64,000 nt of DNA from Marsupella aquatica (GCA_973895155.1 OZ316896.1:4960001-5024000), one strand, 5' to 3'. Counted from the stretch's first letter, positions 10,920-24,935 are shown. Program-made: numbers and translations. Notes: generated by a model from the sequence alone, not told the origin.

Positions 10920-13916
10920 GTCATATTCTTGCAAAGGAGCAATGGTGCCGGGCAATGGTGATGTTCTTCTATGAGAAAGATCGCCCGAGTGACCAAGTCC
11001 TATCTCCTGACAAGATTTGGGATCAAGAATGGTGACTTCATTTCAAGGCTGTTCGTCCTTGTTTCTGTTCATGGTTCTTGGAAGGATGAATTCATTCCGA
11101 GAACTCTCAATGGAGGAAGAGTTTGGGAGGTTGCATCTTGAGATACTTAGAGATGGTTTCTGGAAAGGATGAGGATCCTGAGTCCTTCCAGCACTTTCCC
11201 CACAGCCCTGGTCGAGGAGGGAATGTTGAGATGATTCAGGGAGGTGTGTTTGTGGACCTCGACCTTGGGCTCGATGGGGTTTTGAAATATTGAACAAATT
11301 CTGCAGAATTGGTGCACTTGAGGCATTCTTGAATATTCCTGGGGCCAGTGAGCTGGCAAGATCTAGAAGAGACGTTGCCTAGGTTCATTTCCAGGTTGAC
11401 CAACTTCCAACCTGACTTCCAACAAGTTACAATGGAGACAAGGTCTATGAGCTTCCTCCGGTGGAATTGAGATTGGTAGGGGACAAGGGCTTCTAGACAT
11501 GGACTGTGATAATGATGGGTACCCATGGACAAGATTGGTCACCATCACTACTAACCTGAAGCCATGGGACCACTGGCCTGTTTGCAAGTTAAGGTCTGTT
11601 GCACAGGTGTTGTTCAGTGTCAGAATTTGAGTTGTGCAAAATCCAAAGAGACTAGTGTCAGGAATGAAGCAGCATTTCCAGGAAGGTCTTGTCTTATCAA
11701 TTATGTCTTTGAGCCAAGTATCCTTCTCCCTGAAGGAGGTTTGGTTTGTGGGTTTTGTGATGAAATACCTTAATTTTGTGTTCAACCATGTCCTGCAAAG
11801 ATGTTTCATGTGTACACAAAACCAACTTTGGACTCAGACACATATATTGAAGCACATGATTGTCTTGACTTGCAGTGCACATGAGATTTCATGATCATCC
11901 GGTTTGAATGGGGAAGTGTGAAGTTGCCAAGAAGAAAGCAAAAAAAGTCATTCAAGGGGTTCAGATAGCTCATTCCCAAGCAACACCTTCCCGAGTGAAG
12001 AATGTTTCTATAGATACATGATGTTGCTTTTGCATCCCAAGGGATGCCAAGAGCTTTAGAAAGAAGAAAAGGTGGAATTGTGGGATTTGATGAAAGTTGT
12101 GTCATCACTGACCAAGTTCCACGCAATTTTCTGGAGCATTAAAATGGGAAATCCCAAGAAAGGCGAGCTGGATTCACTTTGTGGGATGCAAATTAACGCA
12201 TGTGAGATTTCCCTTCCTTTAGAGGTTCATGTTCCTGGGACAGGCTGAGAAGTCCATTGTTTCGGACTCACATGTTCAAGATGAGTACCGGCAAGGGTCC
12301 TGGTTCAGGTGTTGACATCTCCAATGATCGCATGCAAAGAGGAGGAACTTTAGAGGGAGCTTGCGTGAGTTTTGACGTGATGCACAGGATAACAACCGGT
12401 TGGCTAACTTTTAGTGCTCATCTGTATGATCACACATACTGCGCTCTTTGTACTGTAATCATTTGTGAATTGAAAGCTGGGGATGTTGAATCTTTGGAAA
12501 CACCGTGGCGTTTAATGTTGGAGGTAGTAGCCAAGAACGGTATATGTAAGGTAGAGATAGCTGGTTTCATGGCTGATAATGCTGAAGCTTTATGGATTGT
12601 TGTGTCAAGAAATGTTTTCTTTGAATGATGGTGTCCGGTTACCAGACAGAGAACATAGTGATGCATTCCAATTGTGGCAGTCCCTTAAACGTCATACTTA
12701 AGAGGGAATTCATGATGGGAAACATTCTGAGCATTACAAGATGTGGGAGAAATTTAGGACCGCTCCAACATATATTGAAGCATACTGAGTACTAGACAAG
12801 ATTCAGGAGTGGTGGAAATCCAATAATTGTTATCCTGGGAAATTGAGATCTTTGCAAGGCTCAATTGCCTGGTGGGTTGTTCATTGGCAAGAATGGGGAA
12901 ACCACTTCAGACTCGTAAGTGAAGACCAAACCACTTTCTTTGACTAGCAAGGTCACTAGCATCCTTGCCAAGTTTGAATTTAGTGTTGGGACCTTTTTTG
13001 TGAATTCAAATGATTAAATTAGTTTTGTATAGGATATCAGACTCAGACAACAAGAGAGTTAGCGTCGATGCCAAATGGGTGCCAAATTGTACTGGAGCCA
13101 AATTTGTACACGCATAAATGAGAGCTTGCTTTAGCTGTCAAATGAAGAAGAAGATTGGATTGTTAGAAGCTTGTGAATTGGATCAAAATTGTGCTGGTGG
13201 ACAGATTGTTGCCTTCACTGCATACATTGATGGATGTCACAGGGGACATGGGCCAACCATATTTGAACTTGCATATAGGAATGGAGATACACTCAGATCC
13301 CTTGATGCTTTTGAGAACTTACAATCTTTTGCTGGAGTCATCTCCAAAGTACGATTTCCATTGGATGCAACCACTTATCAGGGATCTTTGCAAAAAAGTC
13401 TGGAAAACAAAAAGGTCTGGCTTTGGCAAGAGTTGGTGCTGAAGATTCTCATTGACATGATAGGGTAATGCCGACCGAGTCGGTGAGCAGAGGTGACATC
13501 CAAGAAATTTATATTTGGATTTCAAAAGTGTCAAAGTGGTGGAAGACACAGAAGAGTTTGTGGAAACTTCTGAAATTCTCCATCCCTCAACATCTTCTAG
13601 AGGTTGAGCAGCTGTTTTGGATTCTCCATTGTGATTCTTCTTTCGGATAACCACAAAAATGGCACTGACCTCTTTGGTGATGTCTTCTAGAGGTTGAGCA
13701 GCTGTTTTGGATTTCTCCATTGTGATTCTTCTTTTGGATAACCACAAAAATGGCACTGACCTCTTGGGTGATGACAGTCAAGAAATTCCAACACAATTGC
13801 CTCAAGAAGATCTAACTCCTCTTTGTCCAGGGGAGCTGATTCAGATCCGACTCCAGCAAATTCCTGCTGTACATGAAATGGACGTCCCATTTGGGACTTG
13901 GCTCAATTGCAGCTGA
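10920..13916 (+). pseudogene. Decayed transposase-like frame, probably MULE-related
   Basis: A broken plus-strand reading frame with plant-transposon character. From about 10920 to 12930 one frame is mostly open but cut by many stops. The clearest part (about 12400-12930) reads FSAHLYDHTYCALCTVI, then CKVEIAGFMADNAEALW, then LPDREHSDAFQLWQSLKRH and IAWWVVHWQEWGNHF. I associate this arrangement with a plant transposon-encoded family, and the FMADN segment could hold the second catalytic Asp of a DDE-type (MULE-like) enzyme. Stops at about 12686 and 12791 break this best region. After about 13020 homology continues only in pieces and in another frame (13173-13442 and 13707-13916). No terminal inverted repeats or target duplication were identified. 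Superfamily is tentative; decay is certain. Confidence 0.65.
13593..13772. repeat. 90-bp tandem duplication
   Basis: Two copies (13593-13682 and 13683-13772) start TCTTCTAGAGGTTGAGCAGC and are almost identical, differing by a few substitutions and one-base indels. The duplication lies within the decayed transposase-like region. Confidence 0.9.
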
Positions 13917-15423
13917 ACACATGTCGATGGACACTCGGCCCCTACCATTCTCATCCTCACAGAATAGCAACAAATTCAAATTTTGTTCTTTGGCAGCGTG
14001 ATATATATGACTTCATTGCTCTTCTCTGCTTGATGGTCCGATGGACAGAAGCCTCACAGTACAGTCCCTGCTAGAATGGCTGCACCATCATGGGCACGAC
14101 AAGAAAGGGGTAGGTCACACAAACCCTCGTTCCGGCCCTTAACCACAAGTGCTTTGGAAAGGTTTGGTAAAATCCAAACCTGCATCATATTTTACATGGC
14201 AGCACACGTCATAATCTGAGCTAGGGTATACAATTCTCAAATGAAGGGGTGTACATTTATCAATCCCCTAAAGGTAAGAGATGGTATCAGAATCTTGGTT
14301 GGATGTGAAATAGCAAAGTACCATTTAATCTAAACCATGAGAAGGAGGTTCAGAAAGTGCTTCGAAGTCTCATGCAGCAGAAGGGTTTGCATAGGAGCGA
14401 AATTATAGTGATCCCTTCTTTTTGCTCGTGAAGCTGAAGTTCTGCCGAACTTTCTTGTTTCTATTTTGTAGAAAATGAAAAATCAAGGGCATCGCCATCA
14501 CATTATAGATTCTCTCTTTGCTAGCTCCCTCCCTCCCTCCTATTTTCTGTCAGCTCCCCTCTCAGGCAGGTTTACGCCTATTGCCGAGTCCTGTGAAATG
14601 AGTGGAATTGGCAAACACGACAGCAGTGATATTACTCACTCGTCCGAGAACCTTTCATACTGAATTACAATCCACCTATTAACTGAAATCTTAACCCTTG
14701 CCTCAATCACGAGACGTGAAGCCCCCAATGCATATCTTATAATTAACGAGATCCACTATCAGCACATCAACGTATTGATGTTATATATATATATATATTG
14801 CTGAGGTTGAGAGTATTTCAAATAACACATGCCATAGCATTAATTTTGATTCAGCAAATCCAACCATAGAATGCTGACGTATACACGACGCTATTGATAT
14901 CTGCCATTCCTCCCCTTGCGGTAGGAGGAATTGAACCACTTAGAACCAACACATCGTCAGTAGATTGCACTTTTAAAGAACTGAGATTGAGAAGCAGTAA
15001 AGTAGCGGTCACAAAAGTTCTTCAGAGAAGACCCCAGAGCTCTGCCTGGTGATTACCTGTTTTCGATTACAACTTGGTTTGAATCCAAATCTAGAAGAAT
15101 CAATGGAAAAATGTGAATATCAAGGGTCATTATACTTCCCAATCTAATGTGGGAAAATCTGGGAAAAAATGGAGTAACCAGTGCTTGGCAAAGGCCGCTG
15201 CTCATCCTTGTTCAACAACTATCCTACAAGACGAACCTCTCTGTGTTAACAAACCGCCACTGAATTGGTCTTCGTATGAACAAATGAACTACTCCGGGAA
15301 TTGCACTGCGAGTGAAATATACAAAAAGTAGAAGATAGGAAGTGGAGAACTACGCACAAAACTGGGAGTTGCTTACGGGTTGAAATCTATTTGAACGCCT
15401 AATGATAACGAATAATGCCGAGG
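13917..15423. other. Intergenic DNA, no gene seen
   Basis: Only short unrelated frames are present. A short AT dinucleotide run lies near 14781-14800. The right side is probably the 3' untranslated region and downstream flank of the minus-strand REF6/ELF6-like gene. Confidence 0.5.
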
Positions 15424-18400
15424 TCAAGATTTTGTGTGCCCAGTATTTCTCTTATGCCTGCTAAAGTCAGAGACAAATCGAAAAGTCTGATCACAATCTG
15501 GGCATACGTAGGGCCGTTCTCCTGTATGTACTCGGATGTGCTCTGTCCGTGCCCACGCCCACTTGAAGGCGTGTTTACACCCTTTCCAAGGACATTTCAG
15601 GGGCCGCTCATCCAAATGAACACGTCGATGCTGTAAGAGATATTTGTGCATAAAGAACCGTTTCCCACATCCCTTAAATGTACAACGATTGTTCTTGTGG
15701 ATCTTCAAGTCAGATTCACTGGGGAAGGTCATTCGACACCCTTCGATATCACATTGGAATTCCCCGTCGCCTACTGCGGGTTTTCCGCTAGGTATCTTTT
15801 TCTTTTTTGGTTTTGCCTTTTTCTTCGACTTGATAACAACCTTTTCTGACTCGCAGCTCTCTTCATCATTTTCATCTTCTTCAGTTGTCAACTGATTCAG
15901 TCCCAAGCTCGAAAGAGGACCTGCCCAAAACCATCCATCAGGAATCAAACGCTTGAAAAAGTATGTGCAGATACGTCAAAATTTCAACACTGTTCCAGTG
16001 AACAATTCCAACATTATCTGATATCCATGGAAACCAAAAACTCGCCGTGTCATATGGAGATCAGCTTTCATGCATGACAGGAAAAACTGAACAACTAGTG
16101 GTTTAGGTGAATGATCAAACTCACATGTGGGACTGATCTCAAGAACCCTGTCACAATCTTCCACTTCGAAGCGAGCCTCCACACATTCCTTGGGCTGCAG
16201 AGTGACAACTACAGAGGCACTCAGATGTGAATGAGTTTCATGTCCCCAGTTCTCCAACGAGGTTTCCCCTGGCGTCCCGGATTGGGCTTGTTTATAATTT
16301 GTCCAGCCAACATGTTTGGGTCGCTTTCCCCTGGCCTTAACTACAGACCGTCCCCTACTAGAAGAGCGTAATGGCATAATATTTTCCATTGGAAGTTCCA
16401 TTGCACTGCATCGCTCAATACAATCTCCAAATCTCAGATCTCTACTCCCAACCAGGACGCCATCCTCCATCAGCGAGGGAGCAATGGAGAGAACCGGAGT
16501 CAATTCAACTGATTGGTTACTATCATAAAAATGAGAATTTTGGGCATCCTGTAGATGCGCAGAGTCAGAATCAGTGGACGTGCTCTGACCTACGTCGGTA
16601 TGATGTGCACGAAGCTGACCAGCATTATCCAATCCCTCCGTTACTTCCGTAGTAAATTTCTCAATACCATCAGGTAGTCTGACAACATTTTTGATATCCT
16701 GCAGTCTCTGTTGTGGCCCATTTTCATAGACCACCTGTTCAGAGAAGCCTTGTGGGCGTTCAGGAGACTCACGTGACCGGGGACGGCAATCCTTCTCATT
16801 GGTACCTAAGACTCTATCTAGCAACGATGGTATAACCGCCTCCATTGGACCGAGAAACTCATCCCTTAGGTAGACTGGTCTCATGTGTGGATCGTGCTTC
16901 CCATTGACTGCCACCAACTCTGACGATGCAACGTGCTGTACAGAAGTGTCCATTTCAGTGTACATTGTGAATGGTTCCGGAGGAGACTTGGCCGATACTT
17001 TATGACTATCCGAGTCCAACCGTGCTTCGGCTGCTCCTCCCTCCGATATGTGCCCTACAATTTCCACTTGCAGCAAATGCACTTCTTGAAGCTTTCCTCC
17101 TCCCTGCTCACAACTGCCAAAAGTCTTGCTTGACCCACTGTACAATTCGTCGTGAGAGGTCTGAGACACCATGGTATGGTCAGACAGAGTCTCATTAGTA
17201 GTGACACTAACATTTGGTATGTACAAATGACCATGAATGCTGTTCGGTGAAGGGAGGGGAATCTGACTGGGAAACTCTCCAGTAAAAGGAGTTGCGAGCG
17301 ATTGGAGAGACCGCGAACAAACAACAGGGACATCACGCCATACACATGATGCCGCATTGCCAGCAGCACATATCCTATTACCATCCAAGGAAGTTGATTT
17401 TGAAACTAGACTACTGTTAAATTCATTCCTGCTTTTTACTGCCCTTCCAATAAATGGCAAAGCTGAGTATACGTTTGAAAGCGATGAGGTCTTGTGCCAA
17501 CCATCGACATCCTCTGGAGTTTTTCCTGCCTTAGTTTGAATGCTTTTGAGTGAAATTGGAGATGGAGCAAGACGAAATTCAAAAGCATTCATATCTGTTA
17601 CCGGCCGTGAGACGGATGGCAAAGACATAGTGGCAGATAGCATGGTTTTCGTTTTGTCAATTGATCCACAGCATTCAGTTTCTCCAACAAGAGCTGCAGC
17701 AATAACACGATTAGCAAAATTATCAGAACTCAGAAGATCACTTCCTTTAAACTTACAAGGTACAATCAACTTACTGAAGAGCTGTGCCCTCTCCTTCAAG
17801 ACATTGATGATGTACGAAAAACCCTTCTACTTCTCTCTTTCTTTGCAGTGGCCATCATCATGTTCATAGTTAGGACATACAAGAAACCTAACCTGTCCGG
17901 AACGTTGAAATACTAACCAACTGTATCAACCGTGTCAATTACGAGACCTATCTGCTTAAGACTAATTACTATGTAAAATCGTGTCATTATCAGATAACTG
18001 GTCAACAGTAGGTCCCAAGAAGGTGAGTTATCGAGAACAGTACCTTCGGATTCCATATTTTTGTCGTTCAATCCGTTGATCCCGTCGTCTGGTTCCGATG
18101 GACGACGAGAAGGAAGGGGAATGGGAGATAGCAATTGAGGACCGCATGGATTAATGACATCAGATTTAGAAGATTGCGCGAAAGGCTCTGCATCTGATTG
18201 ATTGGCAACACTGGGAGATACTTGCAACATAAGCTGACCCTGACATTCTCCAGCAGTGAAAACTTCTTCACTTCCGTCGATCGTGCCATCTAAACATTCT
18301 GAACCATCCCTGCTCTCTGCCAGTCGCCCATGTTTAGGGCTGTTCTTGTGAACCTCATTGACATTATCTTGTTGGAAATTCATCCCCTGCTCTAGAGTTT

Positions 18401-21400
18401 TTCTCTTCCTGCCGCGATTTCGCACAGCAATACTTTGTTGATCATCTGTGTGTCTATCAGGAATAAGGGGAGAATTTGGAGATGCCTCAATCCTACTTGA
18501 AGGTATACCCCTGCGAGGTCTTCCTCCATCACAGTCAGACATCATGCTCAGGGCATACAAAGATGTAGAAGGCATCCCAAGTTGCAGAGACGGATCCACT
18601 TTCCGGCAACCCCCCAAGAATGGATGCACTTGGTTGACCCGCCACACTTTTCCGCACCACTTTCCCGCAACCGTAGCTTTTTTCTTCTTGGACGTCTTTG
18701 GTAACCTTCTGGAGTACCGGACGGTAATCTGTGGGCCAACTCCAGAGTGTGACCTACGGTTTTCTTCAGATTTGCGGGAGAGCCCAAGCCTGCCAGCCAT
18801 CAGCCTGTTTCTCGATGCTTTCCCTTGATTCATTCTACTGAACGGTCCGGCTCTGAAATCTTCGCTTGGGTTTTGATCATCATCGGATGATTCACACTCC
18901 CTTTCTTTAAACCGATGGACAAACAATCCCATTTGCATGACCCAGTCATTTACTCCTCTACCTGCGTCTTCCACATCAACTGCGGTGCTAACCAGTCTAA
19001 CCTCGTCATCTGTTCCTTCGGTGAATGGAATATGTCTCCAAGTGTGCTCCACTTCTAACTCCTCGGTTAGCTGTTTAGCACGATGCTCATAATCATCGAA
19101 ATCTGCATGATCCCATGCCCCAGTCATCAGGTCTCCATCACATCCTCAGACTCCAGCATCAGTAGGAACCAAAAAACGAATGCACTTGCAATTAGCTACT
19201 GACATGTATGACAACAATTCAAACCAGCAGTATAACTATCAAACTTGGAACTTGACAAATGGATTAATGTTGCCTTCCTACGAAAATATTGCAAGGATAA
19301 AAGTTCCAGAATCTTTTGATTTCAGTACGTAAACAACACAGCCTATGAGTAAAAAGCGGCGTTCATAGTCTCCTACCCGAATGGCAAACAATGAGAATAT
19401 TAGCTCCCCCAACTGACCGCAGCCGCTCCTGTGCTTCCACAGCATGCTCCAGGCATAGGACCCGGGGTCTTGCCACGCTTTCGCATGCTTCAGAAGCTGT
19501 TAGCTTCCGTTCGTGAGAGACACGAGGGAACGTTTCAGGAATTGGATCCATTTGTTGGGGCACAGCTACTCCATCTTGAATAAACTTCATCCTCATTCTG
19601 CCCGCCGCAGACGCATCTTCATTCAATCTGCCAGCAATTGAAGTTTGCATCGTTTTGGCAGTTGGATAACATGTGCCATTTTCCTTCAACAGAAATTCTG
19701 TGGCTATACCCATGTAGTTTGGTACAGGACAGGATGGATTGTCCGCCGTCAAACCTAGGGAGCTTGCTGCGTCAACTGTCACATTCAAATGCTTAAAAAC
19801 CTGACTTTTTGCTTCCAGTACGTGGAGAGTTGCAGTCTGTTCGGCCCTATCATTCTGACACTCCTCCACGTCAAATGATTCTTGAAGACAGGTAGCCAGA
19901 GGACGTCTTAGTCCAAAACCTATCATTAGTTGCTCTTCCTCATCTAAATCTACAGTGAGAGCTTGTGAATTGATGCGGTGGTAAAGATCCAGCATGTCCA
20001 TAACTTTTCCGCAGTGCACATCATTTGTTTGATTGTTGAGGTCCCCATCAACACTTGTTCCTTCGCTGCTTTGCTTCCCGGTTCGCTCTTCCGTTAGGGA
20101 AGAACCCAAACTGGCAGGATCTGCCGTGTCATCCTCCATGAAGGAAAAACCACCCGAGATGAAAACCTTCCCCAATGACTTTGGACCTTCTATTAAACTT
20201 GAAAAAGTGAACAAAGAAGCCTTCGAAGTGAGGGGTGGAAGGTCTGTCGGCTCGGTGGGTGGAACAAGAGACAGCCAAGGAACATCTGCAGATAGGCCGA
20301 CTACATCCGTTAACAAGTCACCCACACCAATGTCAGGCTTGGCTAAACCTTCACAGCCTTCAGCTGCTTCGTCAACACCGATATGCTCCTCAGTACATCC
20401 ATCGCAACCCTCTGCAGTTTCAACTACATTTTCCTCTTCTAAATCAGAACTCTCATCATACGTCGAAGCTAACAGCTGCAGTGATGAAACTACTTGTTGC
20501 TGAGGAACAATAACTCTGTGTTGCCCATCATGTTCACCGCAGATTTCAGCTGCATCAGTGCTGCCGTCTACCATGACATCGCTAATCTTATCGGTGAGCA
20601 GTGGTTGTAGAGGATTTTCCAAGGGCTGCTCAAATGCACTATCGCTAGGTTTTGAGTCTGTGGTCTGACAAAGTGACAAAGGAGACAGTGGCTCCAACGT
20701 GGCATGATGGGAATCTCTCGAGTGACCATAGCCGTCATAGCTTCCACTTCGAAATTCTTCAGCGTTTAAAGGCGCCGGGCTAAGCTTAGTAGCACAATCC
20801 ACTGCTACGCAATCCGTATTTACAAATGCTGTAACCCTCCCCACCTTCATTTCTGTTTCGAAGCACATGTTGGAAGTCTGCGAAGTGGGATGTCCCAGAA
20901 GCCTGGGCTTCCTGTCAAAATGTGTGGTTGGAGATATGGGGCTACTGCCTTCCACCACTTCTGAGGGCTGTGTCGTCAAACGATTGAAATGGCAGCCATT
21001 TGCTGTAGGAAGGGCACATTGTGCAGACACTTCAGAAGCACCCGGTTGCCTTACAGTAGCCCTGCACAACTCTAACACACCAGGCTGATCTTGCTTCGGT
21101 CGTCCATCAGTATATGCATTCTGCAATGAATTAGCGTAGTGGTCATCGCTCATCCCAGCCACAGTGCTTGATCTTGGATAGGGAAGCGTTGGGATGTAAT
21201 TTGTCAACCTCCCAGCTTCATGTGCTTCAAAAGCACAATGCCCAAGTCCTGCTGCCGCATATATCGGTTTGAAGGTCATTGCTGCAGTAACTGATGGCTC
21301 CACGACAGCCATTGTTGCATAACACAATATACCACAGGCCGCACATGGCAATGTTCCCCAATCAATGGCCAAAGATGCTGTCGTTTTCTCATTCTTTGAG

Positions 21401-24400
21401 CGAATTGGACTCTCACCGAACTCCTGAGGTAGTTCTCCAATAGCGGACTTATTAGAACTGGCAAGAGGATCAGTCGACCGACAAGAAAGCTTTATCTCTC
21501 CAAAACTCCCAATGGAGAGGCCTTCAAAAACTGCATCTTGTCCTCCCGATGGAACTGGTGTGTAAGATGGAGATTGACTTTGAAAATGATTATGTACTGT
21601 TTCCTCTGCATTACTAGCTCCATGACAGGGGAAATGAGAAGCTTCACCCCCTTGTGAGGTCAGTTCAGATATCAAAGCTCGTTCAAGGTCGTCCAAAGGA
21701 GGTACAGGACCCATAAGCTTTGAACCTTCAGACAACGTCTTCATGGATGAGCGGTGCGCGGCATCCTTCGCCAAAAGACACCGTGAAACTCCATTGTCAA
21801 GAAGGATACGAAGCAACGCATTGTTATGGACCGCGTCCTGCACAAACATGCTTTTCACCATCTCCTCACCCACAGACTTCTTTCTCACTTTCAGCCTTGA
21901 GCTTCGAGGCTCAGAGGGAGCGCTGGCAGGCATTCTGAAAAATTCAAACGACAAGCCATATATTTGAACAGTCCGAACCTCAGAGTCATACGAACCAAAA
22001 ATTAATGCAGTTGGGTGTACAGGATTCTCCCGAGCACTGGCTTAATATCGGCATTAGAGATGGTCTAAATGATGGCTATCAAGGCCGCGATGGCCCCCAG
22101 ATGCCACACAACGCTGTGCGTGTACCTTCTCCTGCTACCCATGCGGAGGTAAACTACCCATCCAGCATAATTTCCCTTGGTGAAGGACAAGAGGAATAAA
22201 ACATTAAGACAGCATTTTCCGTTCCTAGAATACATTCCAGGCACCATCCATTATTCTTAAACTAAGAAAACATTCGTCATAACCAAAAACAACACACAGT
22301 TCCTTTGGGAAATGTCAGACCCATATTGTTCCTGTAATTGGGTAAGCCACACAGATCTTCGGTCAAAAGGATGATCTGACCACAATTATGCACCCAGATA
22401 TAGCAAAACATACAGTCCCTCCCCCTCGATGACAAAGTAGACACCAAACTTGCGGGTGCCGCTCTCTCCCATATATGGATCAGAAATCTTATGTTGCGAT
22501 TATCTTAAGCAAACAATACAATGTAACTCAAGCATCTTTATAGTATTTTAGAGGAAGATACACACCTGGGTGGCAGAGACATGGTAAGAAGGTATAACAG
22601 TTGCTGATGAGAGAGCATTGGGAGATAATTCATCGCTGCCCTCCTTGCAGCTGCCTCCTTGGCAACTTCCAACCAACCAGGTGTTGCAAAATTGGCCGCT
22701 TCACCACAATTGAACCCTGCGATTGTTTTCAGACATAAAAACCATTGTCATCAAAATGAGGAATCCCCACGAAGGCCCGTACTTAAATGACAGGCATACA
22801 CTGACTTCTGCCTACACCGAAAATTCACATCTGCTATAAGCTAGCAGCCCAGTCTGTGTGCAACCCTTCTCTCGATTCCTATTCAAGTTGACACGATGAG
22901 CATTTCTTTCGTGCTGACTTTTGCCCAACTCAGGGCAGGAAAGCCCAGAGTTAGGGGATTGGACAGCCAGGGCAAGCCATACATTCACTCTAAAACATGA
23001 AACACTTTTAATTACACTTTGATCTCGAGATATAAATCTACTGACAGGAAAATCTTTCAAGAACAGAACCATGCTAGAAATTACAAATTAGAAACGGTCA
23101 AACAACAGTCTAAAGTGTGCCATATGTAGGCAGATCACACCCTTCGTCCTTACATGCTTCCAGTTATTTCAGTTTTCCTAGTATATCTTACGGTCAACAA
23201 TCTCTTACGGTAAGGCTTGGGTGAGGAGAAAGAAGACGGACCGTGGCTAAAGCCCAAATGATATGCTCGCGGAAATGTAACCACGTACTCCCCGGCATTT
23301 TGAACTAGCCTGGAAACAACAGCAACAATGAGGACTCCATTAAGTTGCAACAAGCAGAAGATCAGAACCAGCATTTCACTCTCTGCAGATATTATTCACC
23401 ATAGTCCAAGCAACTCTTATTTCTAAATGTCTACATTTATTCAAAAGTAAGTAGGGTACCGCACCGGCAACATGGGACCCCGGCAGCGACGAGCACTTCT
23501 GGGGACATCACCGTCGTCTTCTCTCCCAGCAAAGAGAATGCAGCTGATTACCAAACGACAACCGAGGTATCAAATACGTAAAATTTGGTTTCGATGGCTG
23601 AAATCCAATTCTAGTGTTGCTAATTTGCTAGCATTAATGACATACAAGCGGCATCAGAACAGCAACAAAGGAATTTTAGATAGTGAAGAAGTCTCTCGGA
23701 TAGAAGACTGCCAAGAGTACTTGTCAAATGGACACTGACAGCAAACCCACTCTTAGCGCAAGACATCTAAAGACGACGACGTGTCGATCGTCACAAACGG
23801 GACACAGAGAAAATGGTTGTAGAGGAGAGAAAAGCTCAGTACCTCGGGGATCAAGGTGGCCACCATAACCATGTACCCGTATTGCCTCTTCGAGTGCGGG
23901 AGCAGCATCTCCTGGTACTGCATACCAGGTTTTCGAAGCACCCATATGCAAGTAATTCAAGCTATGAAGCTCGTGATCCTCCACGTGCCAAGCGAACCAG
24001 CTAAAAAGCATGCCAATGTAAACCATTGGAGACGTGACCCCCGGTACCTCTTCCGGCATGAAACGTAACAGAGACCCCTGACTGCGAGCCATACCCCTCA
24101 TATTCCAGGCGCTGTTCGCCAATTTCGAACCAGCGCCCCCTACATTGTCTCCACCAGACTTCCCCGCATCAGAGGGATCAATTTCTTCGACAGTCTCGTC
24201 TTCTTGAACCTTTTCTTCGCTCTGGCACCCCACGAAAATGCTATCGAGATTTACTTGCTCGGCCGCATCCTCAAGCGCTCTTTTCCTCTTCCTCAATCGC
24301 GCAGGGTCCGCAAACGCGGACCCAGGTATATCATTCGCGTACTCGATTGAAATAGGCTTCTCTGCAGCAGCTCGCCAGAAAAGACTCTCCACCGCCAGTG

Positions 24401-24935
24401 GCGACACGTCCTTCCACGTTCCAAGACGTTGTCGGGAGAACATCTTAGCCTTCTGCTCGAACTGTTCCAGACTATAGCTTTCGCCACTCTGCCAGACGAG
24501 CTTGTGATTCTGCGAGTGAGCTACTCCACGGGCCCGCTTCGGGTTCCATCCCAGCTGCTGTCGCCGCGTCGCGAACTTTGCTTTGCTAGTCGAGTCGGTG
24601 CAAGAAGCATCCGGGACCAACCCCTTGGGTTTAGACAATTCTGCGTTGAGCATGACACCACCCATGCTCCTGGACAATGGAGGAGCTCCAGAGCCATGAA
24701 CGGCGCTGGCCAATGCCTCCGCCGATATGGACAGAGAACGGTTGAGATTATTGACGACGACCTTCTTCGACGCCTTGGTGAAAGGAGGAATAATCTTGCA
24801 GATGCCATACTGCTTCGCCTCCTCTTCAATCTTGAGGATGTACGCTACAGGATCCACAAACTCTGCCTCTGTGGGATGGTACTCCGGAGCCAGTGGCAGC
24901 GCCTTCAACCAAGAAGGCAACTCTGCTTCGCCCAT
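15424..24935 (-). CDS. REF6/ELF6: JmjN-JmjC histone demethylase with C-terminal C2H2 fingers
   Basis: Probably a nuclear H3K27 demethylase (Fe(II) and 2-oxoglutarate dependent) that finds targets through its zinc fingers, as known for Arabidopsis REF6 and ELF6. Exons on the minus strand, 5' to 3': 24935-23843, 23543-23465, 23309-23242, 22716-22566, 21934-19377, 19144-18044, 17693-16125, 15920-15424. The joined length is 7116 nt and all phases agree, giving 2371 residues. JmjN is at about 6-51 (LPSWLKALPLAPEYHP). JmjC is at about 276-440 with metal ligands H317, E319 (WHVEDH) and H408 (AYHLGFSHG). A conserved block RPRVLCLEHAVEAQ ends exon 5. A basic run at about 2237-2248 may be a nuclear signal. 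Four fingers lie at about 2263-2368, the first of C2HC form, with KWAWARTEHIRVH and FRFVSDFSRH kept. The start at 24935 is chosen because the sequence from there aligns with the family N-terminus. The exon 6 acceptor (19144) is the least certain. The protein is about 1.7 times the usual 1340-1360 residues because exons 5-7 are enlarged, Ser/Glu-rich and probably disordered. Confidence 0.92.

Noticed and set aside
12257-12628. Candidate small gene of 123 residues
   Set aside because: The same frame continues beyond its stop with clear homologous motifs, so it is a piece of a decayed transposon frame and not a gene.
14781-14800. AT run as a TATA box
   Set aside because: A simple dinucleotide microsatellite with no gene positioned to use it.
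14915-14965. tRNA T-arm-like words on the minus strand (GGTTCAATTCC)
   Set aside because: No matching acceptor, D or anticodon arms could be found around it.
20033-20503. 156-residue open frame on the plus strand
   Set aside because: Antisense to exon 5 of the demethylase, whose translation is consistent with the gene model on the other strand.
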